This document shows positions 35,870-43,776 of a stretch of DNA of 64,000 nt, piece after piece (the stretch's first letter is position 1; each line of letters opens with the position of its first letter). Made by a program: the position numbers and the translations under genes. A model generated the notes under the pieces. It was not told where the DNA came from and made no database searches. It saw nothing but the letters and a program-made list of their open reading frames with translations. The stretch comes from Ignavibacteria bacterium UBA2333 (GTDB lineage: Bacteria > Bacteroidota > Ignavibacteria > Kapaibacteriales > Kapaibacteriaceae): NCBI GenBank assembly GCA_002344895.1, contig DDUR01000076.1, positions 62,001 through 126,000 of the forward strand, given 5' to 3'.

Positions 35870-36523
35870 TTAGGAATTAGCGAAGACGGATGCCTCGACG
35901 GCAATCGTTTCACCGACGGACTTGCCAACTACTCCAGCCTTGCCGGTAATGTTGTAGTCCTTAAGGGCAACGTTAAAAACAGCTTTCACCATGACGAGGT
36001 CACCGGATGCTCTCTTTTTTGTTTCATCGCTTGCTGGCAGAAAGGTAATCGTCACCTCTGCAGCAAGTGGTTTCGACACTCCATGGCACGTAAAGATCCC
36101 GTTCGCCTTTGCTGTTGCAACCTTACGTCCGCCTTGGTCAACAATCTTGATGTCCGTTAAGTTCTGGATGTCGTACGAAATCTGCGGATGAGCATCGGCG
36201 TCTAACCACATTGGGCTATACATGTGCTCATCGCGCTTGGAATTTGCCGTTTTCATCGACTTTACGTCAACAGAAAGGCGGCCCTTGGTTGCCTCTAGAT
36301 TCGACGGGTCCAATTGGAACGAGCCCGTAAGCTGATCTGCCGTACCGTTAATCTTTTCAGCAGGAGCGTCGCTGACGAAGGCGATGGCATTTTTGCCAAC
36401 CGAGTTATTGGTCTTAAATGACCGGGTGCCACCCTTAACACCGGGAATGGCAGTGCCTGCCATAAGAACCGTAGCCGATAGTGCGGTCAGCGCAACTGCA
36501 CCGAAAATTTTCCGCATGAACAT
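35870..36523 (-). CDS. YceI family protein
   Basis: 217 residues with a signal peptide (about 3-22, KIFGAVALTALSATVLMA). The lipocalin-like YceI barrel fills the rest: KNAIAFVSDAPAEKINGTADQLTGSF, then VDVKSMKTANSKRDEHMYSPMWLDADAHPQISY and KANGIFTCHGVSKPLAAEVTITF (quoted in parts; key landmarks are KRDEHM, HPQISY and FTCHGVSK). YceI proteins bind polyisoprenoid-type lipids in the periplasm; the physiological role varies and is not clear. A terminator with U-rich tail follows. It is 29 nt downstream of the cysteine desulfurase gene. Confidence 0.85.
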   Translation of the reverse strand: MFMRKIFGAVALTALSATVLMAGTAIPGVKGGTRSFKTNNSVGKNAIAFVSDAPAEKINGTADQLTGSFQLDPSNLEATKGRLSVDVKSMKTANSKRDEHMYSPMWLDADAHPQISYDIQNLTDIKIVDQGGRKVATAKANGIFTCHGVSKPLAAEVTITFLPASDETKKRASGDLVMVKAVFNVALKDYNITGKAGVVGKSVGETIAVEASVFANS

Positions 36524-36552
36524 CCTCGAAGTGTGTGGTTAGGATTGTGTGT

Positions 36553-37683
36553 TCAACCACGCATTTCACGAATGACATCAGCGAGTATTGTGATCGCAGA
36601 AAAAATTTCTTCCTGAGTTGTAGTATACGACACGCTAAGTCTAACCGCAGCAAGGGCTTCTGCTTTACTTCGTCCCATTGCTAACAGGACATGTGATGGC
36701 TGCTGACTTCCGGAAACGCATGCTGAACCATTCGATACAGCCAGCCCAGCCATGTCAAGAGCCTGAAGAATCCCCTCTCCATCGAGTCGCTCGGCGTCGA
36801 GAAACGAGATATTGATGATGTTTGGTAACACACCCGTTTCCGGAGTGTTTACACGAATATTCGGGATTTCACGGGCGATACCTTCGCGTAACTGCCTGGT
36901 ACGCTCCATCATTACAGTTGCGCGGTGTTCGAGATCGGCAGCAGCACGACGAGCTGCAACTTGAAATCCTACGATAAGATGTACGGGTTCCGTTCCTGCT
37001 CGACGGTTTCGTTCCTGGGCACCACCATGTTGGTGTGCCTTAAAGTCGATCCCCTTCCTGATATACATTGCTCCAATGCCCTTGGGACCATGGATTTTAT
37101 GGGCACTCACGGAGAGAAAGTCAACACCAAGATCGTCTACTTTTACAGTTATTTTTCCAAAAGACTGAACAGCATCTGAGTGCAGGTACACGTCGGGCGC
37201 AGCTTGGCGCACATCATAAACGGGCTGGACAACCCCTGTTTCATTATTCGCATGCATGACTGAAACAAGTGTCCGCCTACGATTAACAGCGGGAACTTCG
37301 CTCACGGTAACGCGGCCGTCCGCATCCACAGGTAACACATAGAGCCCCTTTCCGCCCCCTACTGCCGAATGTGCCGGCTCAAGTACTGCATGATGTTCTG
37401 TAGGTGATACACATACGGCATCGGCTAGGTCCGACTCATGGAGCACACTCTTAATGATTGTGTTATTAGATTCAGTACCACCACTGGTAAAGAAGATCTC
37501 TGCAGGATGAGCACCGAGCAGGTGGGCAATTTCAGCTCGTGCGTCTTCGACAGCCACACGGGCAGCTCTACCAAGTGAGTAGATACTGCTCGCATTTCCG
37601 TAGTTCTTCGTGAGCCACGGCAACATTGCCTCAACAACGGCCTCGTCAACGGCCGTCGTTGCGCTGTTATCTAGGTAGATCAT
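36553..37683 (-). CDS. Cysteine desulfurase (NifS/IscS type)
   Basis: PLP enzyme that takes sulfur from cysteine for Fe-S clusters or thio-modifications. 376 residues: YLDNSATTAVDEAVVEAM start, FFTSGGTESNNTII, VMHANNETGVVQPV, the PLP lysine in SVSAHKIHGPKGIGAMY (about residue 198), and the catalytic Cys in SNGSACVSGSQQPSHVL (about residue 320). Length and the S-A-C loop match NifS-like class I enzymes. An atypical insertion, GGGKGLYV, precedes LPVDADGRV and coincides with a copy of the dispersed G-rich motif (37342-37359). No iscU, mnmA or suf genes adjoin it. The start overlaps the stop of the small upstream gene (ATGA). Confidence 0.9.
   Translation of the reverse strand: MIYLDNSATTAVDEAVVEAMLPWLTKNYGNASSIYSLGRAARVAVEDARAEIAHLLGAHPAEIFFTSGGTESNNTIIKSVLHESDLADAVCVSPTEHHAVLEPAHSAVGGGKGLYVLPVDADGRVTVSEVPAVNRRRTLVSVMHANNETGVVQPVYDVRQAAPDVYLHSDAVQSFGKITVKVDDLGVDFLSVSAHKIHGPKGIGAMYIRKGIDFKAHQHGGAQERNRRAGTEPVHLIVGFQVAARRAAADLEHRATVMMERTRQLREGIAREIPNIRVNTPETGVLPNIINISFLDAERLDGEGILQALDMAGLAVSNGSACVSGSQQPSHVLLAMGRSKAEALAAVRLSVSYTTTQEEIFSAITILADVIREMRG
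37342..37359 (-). repeat. Dispersed G-rich motif, copy in the cysteine desulfurase gene
   Basis: Minus strand GGGGGCGGAAAGGGGCTC; adds Gly-Gly-Gly-Lys-Gly-Leu at a loop position that is not conserved. Confidence 0.6.
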
Positions 37684-37949
37684 ACGTCGCGTTCGGCCTT
37701 GCCAAACCCCTTATAGAGGTCAAACTTTGCGGAATACAAAACGATATTCAGGTTGTGGTCCCGTAACGTCCCACCAGACGGACTATAATGGAAGGTCGCA
37801 ATCTGGGATGTTACGCCCTTCGCCAGATTCCCGGCCTCATCAACGTAAAACTCGAGAATTCGATAGCCGAGATGTTCGGCTGCAGTTGCGGCCTGCGTGA
37901 GTAAATGTTCCGGAGAATAGATCCGAACATCATCGGAAGGGGCTGACAT
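37680..37949 (-). CDS. Small protein of unknown function upstream of cysteine desulfurase
   Basis: 89 residues, no family recognised. Predicted alpha/beta: an N-terminal helix (SPEHLLTQAATAAEHLG), a strand RILEFYVDEAG, and a DHNLNIVLYSAKFDLYKGFGK end. No signal peptide or membrane segment. The ATGA overlap with the desulfurase gene, normal codon use and absence of a better ORF on the other strand argue that it is real. A sulfur-transfer partner role is only suggested by position. Confidence 0.65.
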   Translation of the reverse strand: MSAPSDDVRIYSPEHLLTQAATAAEHLGYRILEFYVDEAGNLAKGVTSQIATFHYSPSGGTLRDHNLNIVLYSAKFDLYKGFGKAERDV

Positions 37950-37962
37950 GGGGCATTACGGG

Positions 37963-37991
37963 TTGGTGCGACTCTGAAATTACGATAATTT
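37963..37991 (+). promoter_or_regulatory. Candidate secA promoter
   Basis: TTGGTG, 17 nt, TAATTT, ending 111 nt before the secA ATG. This is the only sigma70-like pair I see in the 153-nt gap between the divergent genes. Confidence 0.35.
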
Positions 37992-38102
37992 GCGCCGCTT
38001 CGGCCGAACGGTCGACTCACATCACGACGATTCCGTCGTGTGCTCACTATTCGTCGGAGGCGTCCGTCTACGCCGCCTTCCATCTAATGAAAGAATGCTG
38101 AC

Positions 38103-41100
38103 ATGCTGAAGCTCCTGCAAAAGGTCTTCGGATCAAAACATGACAAGGATGTAAAAGCCCTCTTGCCGGTGGTTGAGGAGATCAATACCATCTTTGCTTC
38201 CCTATCCACAAAGTCGGACGACGAGCTTCGGCTTCGTGTTGATGAGCTGCGCGCTGATGTGCAAGGGACGATCGCCGATCTGGTAGCCGAGGCTGAAGAG
38301 ATCAGACAGCGTCTGCGGACAGATGCCGAGCTCGATCATGATGAACGGTCGGATCTCTACGCTCGCCTGGCCGAAATCGACAAGGAAGAGTATCGGACGA
38401 TGCAGGACCGGCTGAACGAGTTGCTGCCGGAAGCATTTGCTATCGTGAAGGAAACATGTCGTCGCCTCGTTGGCCATCGCTACAATGTCGTTGGCAATGA
38501 AGTAACGTGGGACATGGTGCCGTATGACGTTCAGCTCATCGGCGGCATCGTGCTGCATCAAGGCAAAATCGCGGAAATGGCTACAGGTGAGGGTAAAACA
38601 CTTGTTGCTACTCTTCCACTCTTCCTCAATTCACTTACAGGCCGTGGAGTTCATCTCGTTACAGTCAACGACTACCTGGCAGAACGTGATAGAGCATGGA
38701 TGCGACCGATATTTGACATGCTCGGCGTAACGACCGGTTGTATAAAGAGTAACCTGCAACCATCAAGTCGTCAGGCAGAATATCTAGCCGACATTACATA
38801 CGGAACAAACAATGAGTTTGGCTTTGATTATCTCCGAGATAACATGGCCAACGATGCCGCTGAAATGGTACAGCGCCGTCATTGGTTTGCCATTGTCGAC
38901 GAAGTTGACTCGGTTCTGATTGATGAGGCACGAACACCACTTATTATTTCTGGCCCGGTTACAACAGGTAGCACCGACCAGGCATTTGTAAATATGAAGC
39001 CTCGTGTTCAGCGATTGGTAGAGGCTCAAAGCAGGTTTGTAAACAGCATAGTAGCAGAAGCTGAGTCTTTACTGAAGTCGTCGGCAAAGGATGATCGTGA
39101 AAAAGCCGGTATCAACTTACTCCGAGCCTATCGAGGCTTCCCAAAACATGCGCGTCTCACAAAGATTCTTCAAGATGCAGATGCGTTAAAGCTGATGCGC
39201 GAAACTGAGCTCTCGTATCTAAAAGAGCAAGGTACTCGCATGTCGATTATCGACGAAGAGTTGTATTACACCGTCGAGGAAAAGAATCATCAGATTGACA
39301 TTTCCGAGAAGGGTCGTGAACTCCTGAGTTCCGCAAACGAAGATGTTGACCTCTTTATCATTCCCGACGTTGGAATGGAACTCAGCGCAATCGAGAATGA
39401 TGCGAGTCTTGACGCGGAATCAAAACAACTCCGCAAGGATGAGTTGATGCGTCGGTTCGCCGACAGGTCAGATCGGATTCATATTGTCAATCAGCTGCTC
39501 CGTGCCTACTCACTGTATGTACGTGACGACGAATACGTTGTCCAGGATGGCAAAATCAAGATTGTTGACGAGTTTACCGGTCGTATTCTCGAAGGGCGCC
39601 GCTACTCCGACGGTCTTCATCAAGCTATCGAGGCAAAGGAAAACGTCAACGTTGAGCAGGATACTCAAACGTGGGCGACCATCACACTCCAGAACTATTT
39701 CCGCCTGTACCATAAGCTGGCTGGTATGACCGGTACAGCAGAAACCGAAGCTGGAGAGTTTTTTGAGATTTACAAACTCGACGTTGTCGTGATTCCAACG
39801 AATCGTTCGATTCAACGTAAGGATCTCGACGATTTTATCTTCCGCACCAAGCGTGAGAAGTATAACTCTCTCGTTGAAGCTGTTCGCCAGTATGTGTCCG
39901 AAGGTCGTGCCGTACTTGTTGGTACGACAAGTGTTGAAGTGTCCGAGCTTCTCAGCAAGATGCTTACACGCGCCAAGATTCAGCACAACGTCTTGAACGC
40001 AAAACAGCATCAACGAGAAGCAGAGATTGTTTCCCATGCCGGTCGTAAGGGTGCTGTAACGATCGCAACGAACATGGCTGGTCGTGGAACGGACATCAAA
40101 CTTGACCCAGAGGTGAAAGCAAATGGTGGTCTTGCCATCATTGGTACAGAACGTCATGAGTCACGGCGAATTGATCGCCAGCTTCGAGGTCGTGCCGGTC
40201 GCCAGGGCGATCCAGGTTCATCTCAGTTCTTTATCTCCCTCGAAGATGATCTTATGCGTCTCTTTGGCGGTGAACGTATCGCAGCTGTGATGCAACGTCT
40301 GAAGGTACCTGATGGGGAGCCAATTCAAAGTCCACTTGTCACGCGAAGTGTTGAGAACGCCCAAAAGAAGGTCGAGTCTAACAACTTCGGTGTCCGTAAG
40401 CGTTTGCTTGAATATGACAACGTCATGAATCAGCAACGCGAAGTGATTTACGATCGCCGCAAACATGCTCTTATGGGTGATCGTCTTCGCGGTGAATTTA
40501 TGGACTACATTTCCGAGATGGCGGAAGATTGGTATGACTCATTCCATGAAGAGAAGAATGCAGAAGGGTTCCGTAACGCCGTTCGTACAACATTACTCTC
40601 TGACATTTCCATCACGGACGCCGAGTTTGAATCCATCACCAAGGACGCAGCCGTTGAACGTGTTGTAGCCGTTGGAACTGACTACTACGAACGAAAGGAA
40701 GAAACACTCGGACAGGAGTTTATGGCAATGTTGGAACGATGGGCTGCGTTGCGTACTATCGACGAGTCGTGGCGTGAACACCTTCGGTCCATGGATGATC
40801 TCAAGGAAGGTATCTACCTGCGTGCCTATGGCCAGAAAGACCCACTTCTTGAGTACAAACAAGAAGCCTATAAGATCTTTATTGAGCTCATTCGAGAGAT
40901 CAATCGCGAAACCGTTCACACGGCATTTAAGTATTGGCCTCAGCAGCAACAGCCTTCGGAAGAAGAGGCACGTGCACGTCAGGAACGCCAGCGACAGGAT
41001 CAGCAACGCCAGCGTGAGTTGCAGGCTCACAGTAATGAAGGTGCTGTAGCCGCTGCGGTTCCAAGTCTTCGAACGACAACGGCATCACGCGCATTGTCAT

Positions 41101-41279
41101 TCTCACATCCGTCAGCAACATCGGCATACGGTACTTCATCTGACGACACACAGCAACGTTCCGGAACAACAGTTCGGAAGTCAGGTCCTGACATCGGCCG
41201 GAATGATCCATGCTGGTGTGGTTCAGGCAAGAAGTTTAAGAAGTGTCACGGTGCCGTCGACGGAAGTGTCGTCGACTAA
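38103..41279 (+). CDS. secA: Preprotein translocase ATPase SecA
   Basis: Motor that drives proteins through SecYEG. 1058 residues, about 150 more than E. coli SecA. Nucleotide-binding domain 1: MATGEGKTLVATLP (Walker A at about residue 160) and VDEVDSVLIDEARTPL (about 265). The extra length is mostly in the preprotein-crosslinking region (about 280-420, rich in charged helix), as in Bacteroidota and Chlorobiota SecA, and in a Gln/Arg-rich C-terminal linker. NBD2 has NMAGRGTDIKL and QLRGRAGRQGDPG. The C-terminus is an intact zinc-binding SEC-C motif, DPCWCGSGKKFKKCHG. The stop overlaps the stop of the convergent gene by 4 nt. Confidence 0.97.
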   Translation: MLKLLQKVFGSKHDKDVKALLPVVEEINTIFASLSTKSDDELRLRVDELRADVQGTIADLVAEAEEIRQRLRTDAELDHDERSDLYARLAEIDKEEYRTMQDRLNELLPEAFAIVKETCRRLVGHRYNVVGNEVTWDMVPYDVQLIGGIVLHQGKIAEMATGEGKTLVATLPLFLNSLTGRGVHLVTVNDYLAERDRAWMRPIFDMLGVTTGCIKSNLQPSSRQAEYLADITYGTNNEFGFDYLRDNMANDAAEMVQRRHWFAIVDEVDSVLIDEARTPLIISGPVTTGSTDQAFVNMKPRVQRLVEAQSRFVNSIVAEAESLLKSSAKDDREKAGINLLRAYRGFPKHARLTKILQDADALKLMRETELSYLKEQGTRMSIIDEELYYTVEEKNHQIDISEKGRELLSSANEDVDLFIIPDVGMELSAIENDASLDAESKQLRKDELMRRFADRSDRIHIVNQLLRAYSLYVRDDEYVVQDGKIKIVDEFTGRILEGRRYSDGLHQAIEAKENVNVEQDTQTWATITLQNYFRLYHKLAGMTGTAETEAGEFFEIYKLDVVVIPTNRSIQRKDLDDFIFRTKREKYNSLVEAVRQYVSEGRAVLVGTTSVEVSELLSKMLTRAKIQHNVLNAKQHQREAEIVSHAGRKGAVTIATNMAGRGTDIKLDPEVKANGGLAIIGTERHESRRIDRQLRGRAGRQGDPGSSQFFISLEDDLMRLFGGERIAAVMQRLKVPDGEPIQSPLVTRSVENAQKKVESNNFGVRKRLLEYDNVMNQQREVIYDRRKHALMGDRLRGEFMDYISEMAEDWYDSFHEEKNAEGFRNAVRTTLLSDISITDAEFESITKDAAVERVVAVGTDYYERKEETLGQEFMAMLERWAALRTIDESWREHLRSMDDLKEGIYLRAYGQKDPLLEYKQEAYKIFIELIREINRETVHTAFKYWPQQQQPSEEEARARQERQRQDQQRQRELQAHSNEGAVAAAVPSLRTTTASRALSFSHPSATSAYGTSSDDTQQRSGTTVRKSGPDIGRNDPCWCGSGKKFKKCHGAVDGSVVD

Positions 41280-42130
41280 CCCGGCTCCCAAATCAATCGC
41301 ATGAACATCCCCAACCGCTCCTGATCACGGCGGATGGGGATGCCCATGCCGATACCTAACAGAACGTCATGGGTTATACCCAAGCGCATTTGTGGTCGCA
41401 TAACGGCCGTCCATTGTTGTCCGTAAACGGCATTTACTTCCAGACCAACAAAGTTTCTTGTTCCCATAATCATGAAGTGACCACTGAGATTTACCTGATA
41501 CGTAGTGCTTATCGAACCGTCATCAAAATGAATTGTGGTTCGCGGTCCAGTGTAGAGAAGTGAGTGCACATTATCTGTCCATCGTTTTGCGACGATCAAA
41601 AACGGATTAACAACGTTTCCAGAAAAGATGGGTCCCCGAGTAATGTCGTTGAGATCCGAAAACTCTAGTTCGTTGATGTATCCAAAAGCCGCAGATAGTG
41701 CCTCACGCTGGCGCACGAGGAATGTCCACTGCACCGCTGTTTTAATACTCTCAATACGATTTGAAGGTCGTTGTGTGTCTCGACCATTTGGCAGTCGTGA
41801 ATAGAGTGTGACCGGGATCTCAATCTCGAGGCCAAGTCTGTCAACCGGAGCCCACTCGTATTCAACAAGTATTCCATACCTGTCAAACGTTAGTCTGTCC
41901 GTTAAATCAAAGGCCACGTTCCACTCAGCTTCTCCCTTTCGAGCTCCTAGGTCTCGAATAAGATCAATGTACAATGGTTCGGCATGAAGAACCTTGTCCG
42001 GTTCGCTCGTCTCCTGAACCTCGTGGATGTAGATACTGTCTCGCTCTGCGGCCGTTGCCGTATCTGTTTGTTGTGCATGTACGACGGTTGCAGTTACCGT
42101 CAGAATGACGGCAACAAAAAGGGCTCTCAT
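41276..42130 (-). CDS. Outer-membrane barrel protein of the HAEPL type
   Basis: 284 residues with a signal peptide (about 2-19, ending VVHAQ). Landmarks are HAEPLYIDLIRDLGARKGEAEW, in which HAEPL...DLIRDLGARKGE is a shared signature of an uncharacterised outer-membrane family in Bacteroidota (from memory), then strands VEYEWAPVDRLGLEIEIPVT, ending MFMRLIWEPG. It is the last gene of a five-gene run with a HlyD-type adaptor and an ABC exporter, so it could be the outer-membrane exit or a partner, though a barrel of this length is smaller than a TolC subunit. Its stop overlaps secA's by 4 nt. Confidence 0.7.
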   Translation of the reverse strand: MRALFVAVILTVTATVVHAQQTDTATAAERDSIYIHEVQETSEPDKVLHAEPLYIDLIRDLGARKGEAEWNVAFDLTDRLTFDRYGILVEYEWAPVDRLGLEIEIPVTLYSRLPNGRDTQRPSNRIESIKTAVQWTFLVRQREALSAAFGYINELEFSDLNDITRGPIFSGNVVNPFLIVAKRWTDNVHSLLYTGPRTTIHFDDGSISTTYQVNLSGHFMIMGTRNFVGLEVNAVYGQQWTAVMRPQMRLGITHDVLLGIGMGIPIRRDQERLGMFMRLIWEPG

Positions 42131-42172
42131 GATACATGGTTTTCCCGACGGTGAAACAACGTGACGTGATTG

Positions 42173-42565
42173 TTACGACACGTTGACGGGCGGAGGCACA
42201 AAGATTTCGTTGTGTGGTTCGGAGATCAACGGCAACACATACAGCGTTATATCCCGGCTGTGCACTTCACACGGTAGAGGTAGTGAATATCGTTCACCAA
42301 TCAATGCCAGTTCGATTAATTGCGTTGTTGATGAATCGTCTTCGTGGTCACCATCATGTCCAAGATCAACACCTACATCATCAATCAGGTTCAACAGCTC
42401 AACATCACTCACCGTTGTAACGGCATCGATGGTTGTGATGTTTGTCGCGATGTCGGGGCTATTAAGAGCAAGGACGATAGAGAATGGCAGGAGAATCCAT
42501 GCTAACAGGCGCACGACTACGTGCTGCTGAGGAAGAGCAGGTTTGATATGATTCTGATGTGCCAT
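42173..42565 (-). CDS. Small exported or membrane-anchored protein of unknown function
   Basis: 130 residues with one hydrophobic segment (about 18-36, VVRLLAWILLPFSIVLAL) that could be a signal or anchor. The rest is hydrophilic, with an acidic stretch rich in Asp and His (DVGVDLGHDGDHEDD), which could bind divalent metal ions, and a Pro-rich end (VPPPVNVS). No family recognised. It lies between the adaptor gene (43 nt upstream) and the HAEPL barrel gene (42 nt downstream), which supports a shared envelope role. Confidence 0.55.
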   Translation of the reverse strand: MAHQNHIKPALPQQHVVVRLLAWILLPFSIVLALNSPDIATNITTIDAVTTVSDVELLNLIDDVGVDLGHDGDHEDDSSTTQLIELALIGERYSLPLPCEVHSRDITLYVLPLISEPHNEIFVPPPVNVS

Positions 42566-42608
42566 TCTGTGGCCGGCCTGACGAATCGAAATTCTTTTCA
42601 GTGTCAGA

Positions 42609-43775
42609 CTATGGCGTTACGATTGCGACATCACCACCGTCAACAAGTTGATCCGGAGGATGAAGAATGACGGTAGCCCCTTCTGAGAGCCCCTTCACCA
42701 CATCAACCATCAAGGAAGAGCGGCGGCCGACGCTCACATTTACTCGTCGTGACGTGGTTCCGTCGACGACCCATACAAATGACTGACCGTTTTCGCGGCG
42801 AACTGCACTTAGGGGAACAGCCAGGGCACGATCATTCTCCCATGTGATGATTGACGCATCAACCTTATACCCATCTCCGAGTTTCGGCTGAACCGTATCA
42901 ATCACTGCTATGACGTCTACACGTTTCTCTTCTACTCCAAGAGCCGAAATTTTTGTTCGAGCGGCTGGTTCAACTCTGCGAACACGTGCCAGAATTGTGA
43001 AGTCACCACCCCATCCGTCCAGTTGTACCTTCATACCCTCGGTGACCTTCACGGCATCTGTACTCAACACATCGATCACAACCTCTTGTTGACCACCTGT
43101 ACCAATTTCAAGAAGTGGACTTCCGGCAGCTAAGGGTCGCTCCATGTCTTCAAATCGACGGAAAACGATACCACTGACCGGTGCGGTGATGGTGAGACGT
43201 TGTCCGGGCGTGGCCATCAATGCTGCAGAAATGGCTCGCACCTCATCCTTTGCTGCTGCAATACGTGATGATGAAGCTGTTGCATCTGCCTGAAGTCGTT
43301 CGACGTCCGTCTCTGCCGCTTCTGCCTGCTCACGGGCAAGAGCTCGCTGTTGTAACAGATTCGAATATCTGCGTGATCGTGTTTGTGCTTGACGCAGAAG
43401 CGATTCAAGACCTCGCAGACGTTCTTCGGCATCCTTCACAAGGGCCAACGCTGCATCACGCCGGGCAAGAAGTTCATCACGTTGCCGACCATCGAGCTGT
43501 GGTGGTGTATAGGTCGCAATTACCTGGCCAGCAACAACGGAATCACCTGGTTCTATCGTTATCCGTGATACTGTGCCGGTTGAAGGGAGCGTAATAAGAA
43601 CACGATTTGATAGCCGTATTCTGCCCTCGGCTGTAATGGCCGTTTGTATCAGACCACGTCGGACAACTACAGCCTCCACTTCGACTGGTTTTGGGAGAAT
43701 GGAGATGACAATGAAGCCCACCACAACAATGGCTGTGATGATCCATCCAAGTCGGCGACGAACGAACTTCAACAT
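42609..43775 (-). CDS. HlyD/MacA-type periplasmic adaptor
   Basis: 388 residues with an N-terminal membrane anchor (about 9-27, LGWIITAIVVVGFIVISIL). The biotinyl-lipoyl half-motifs are split by a coiled coil: GTVSRITIEPGDSVVAGQVIA (about 67-87) and ITAPVSGIVFRRF (about 190-203); the hairpin between (about 95-185) is rich in Arg, Glu, Ala and Leu. Beta-barrel and membrane-proximal domains follow. The protein links an inner-membrane ABC transporter to the outer membrane. It is one base downstream of the permease gene. Confidence 0.88.
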   Translation of the reverse strand: MLKFVRRRLGWIITAIVVVGFIVISILPKPVEVEAVVVRRGLIQTAITAEGRIRLSNRVLITLPSTGTVSRITIEPGDSVVAGQVIATYTPPQLDGRQRDELLARRDAALALVKDAEERLRGLESLLRQAQTRSRRYSNLLQQRALAREQAEAAETDVERLQADATASSSRIAAAKDEVRAISAALMATPGQRLTITAPVSGIVFRRFEDMERPLAAGSPLLEIGTGGQQEVVIDVLSTDAVKVTEGMKVQLDGWGGDFTILARVRRVEPAARTKISALGVEEKRVDVIAVIDTVQPKLGDGYKVDASIITWENDRALAVPLSAVRRENGQSFVWVVDGTTSRRVNVSVGRRSSLMVDVVKGLSEGATVILHPPDQLVDGGDVAIVTP

Positions 43776-43776
43776 G

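Noticed and set aside
39510..40157. 215-codon ORF opposite secA
   Set aside because: Antisense shadow of an essential, conserved gene; composition typical of reverse-frame translation.
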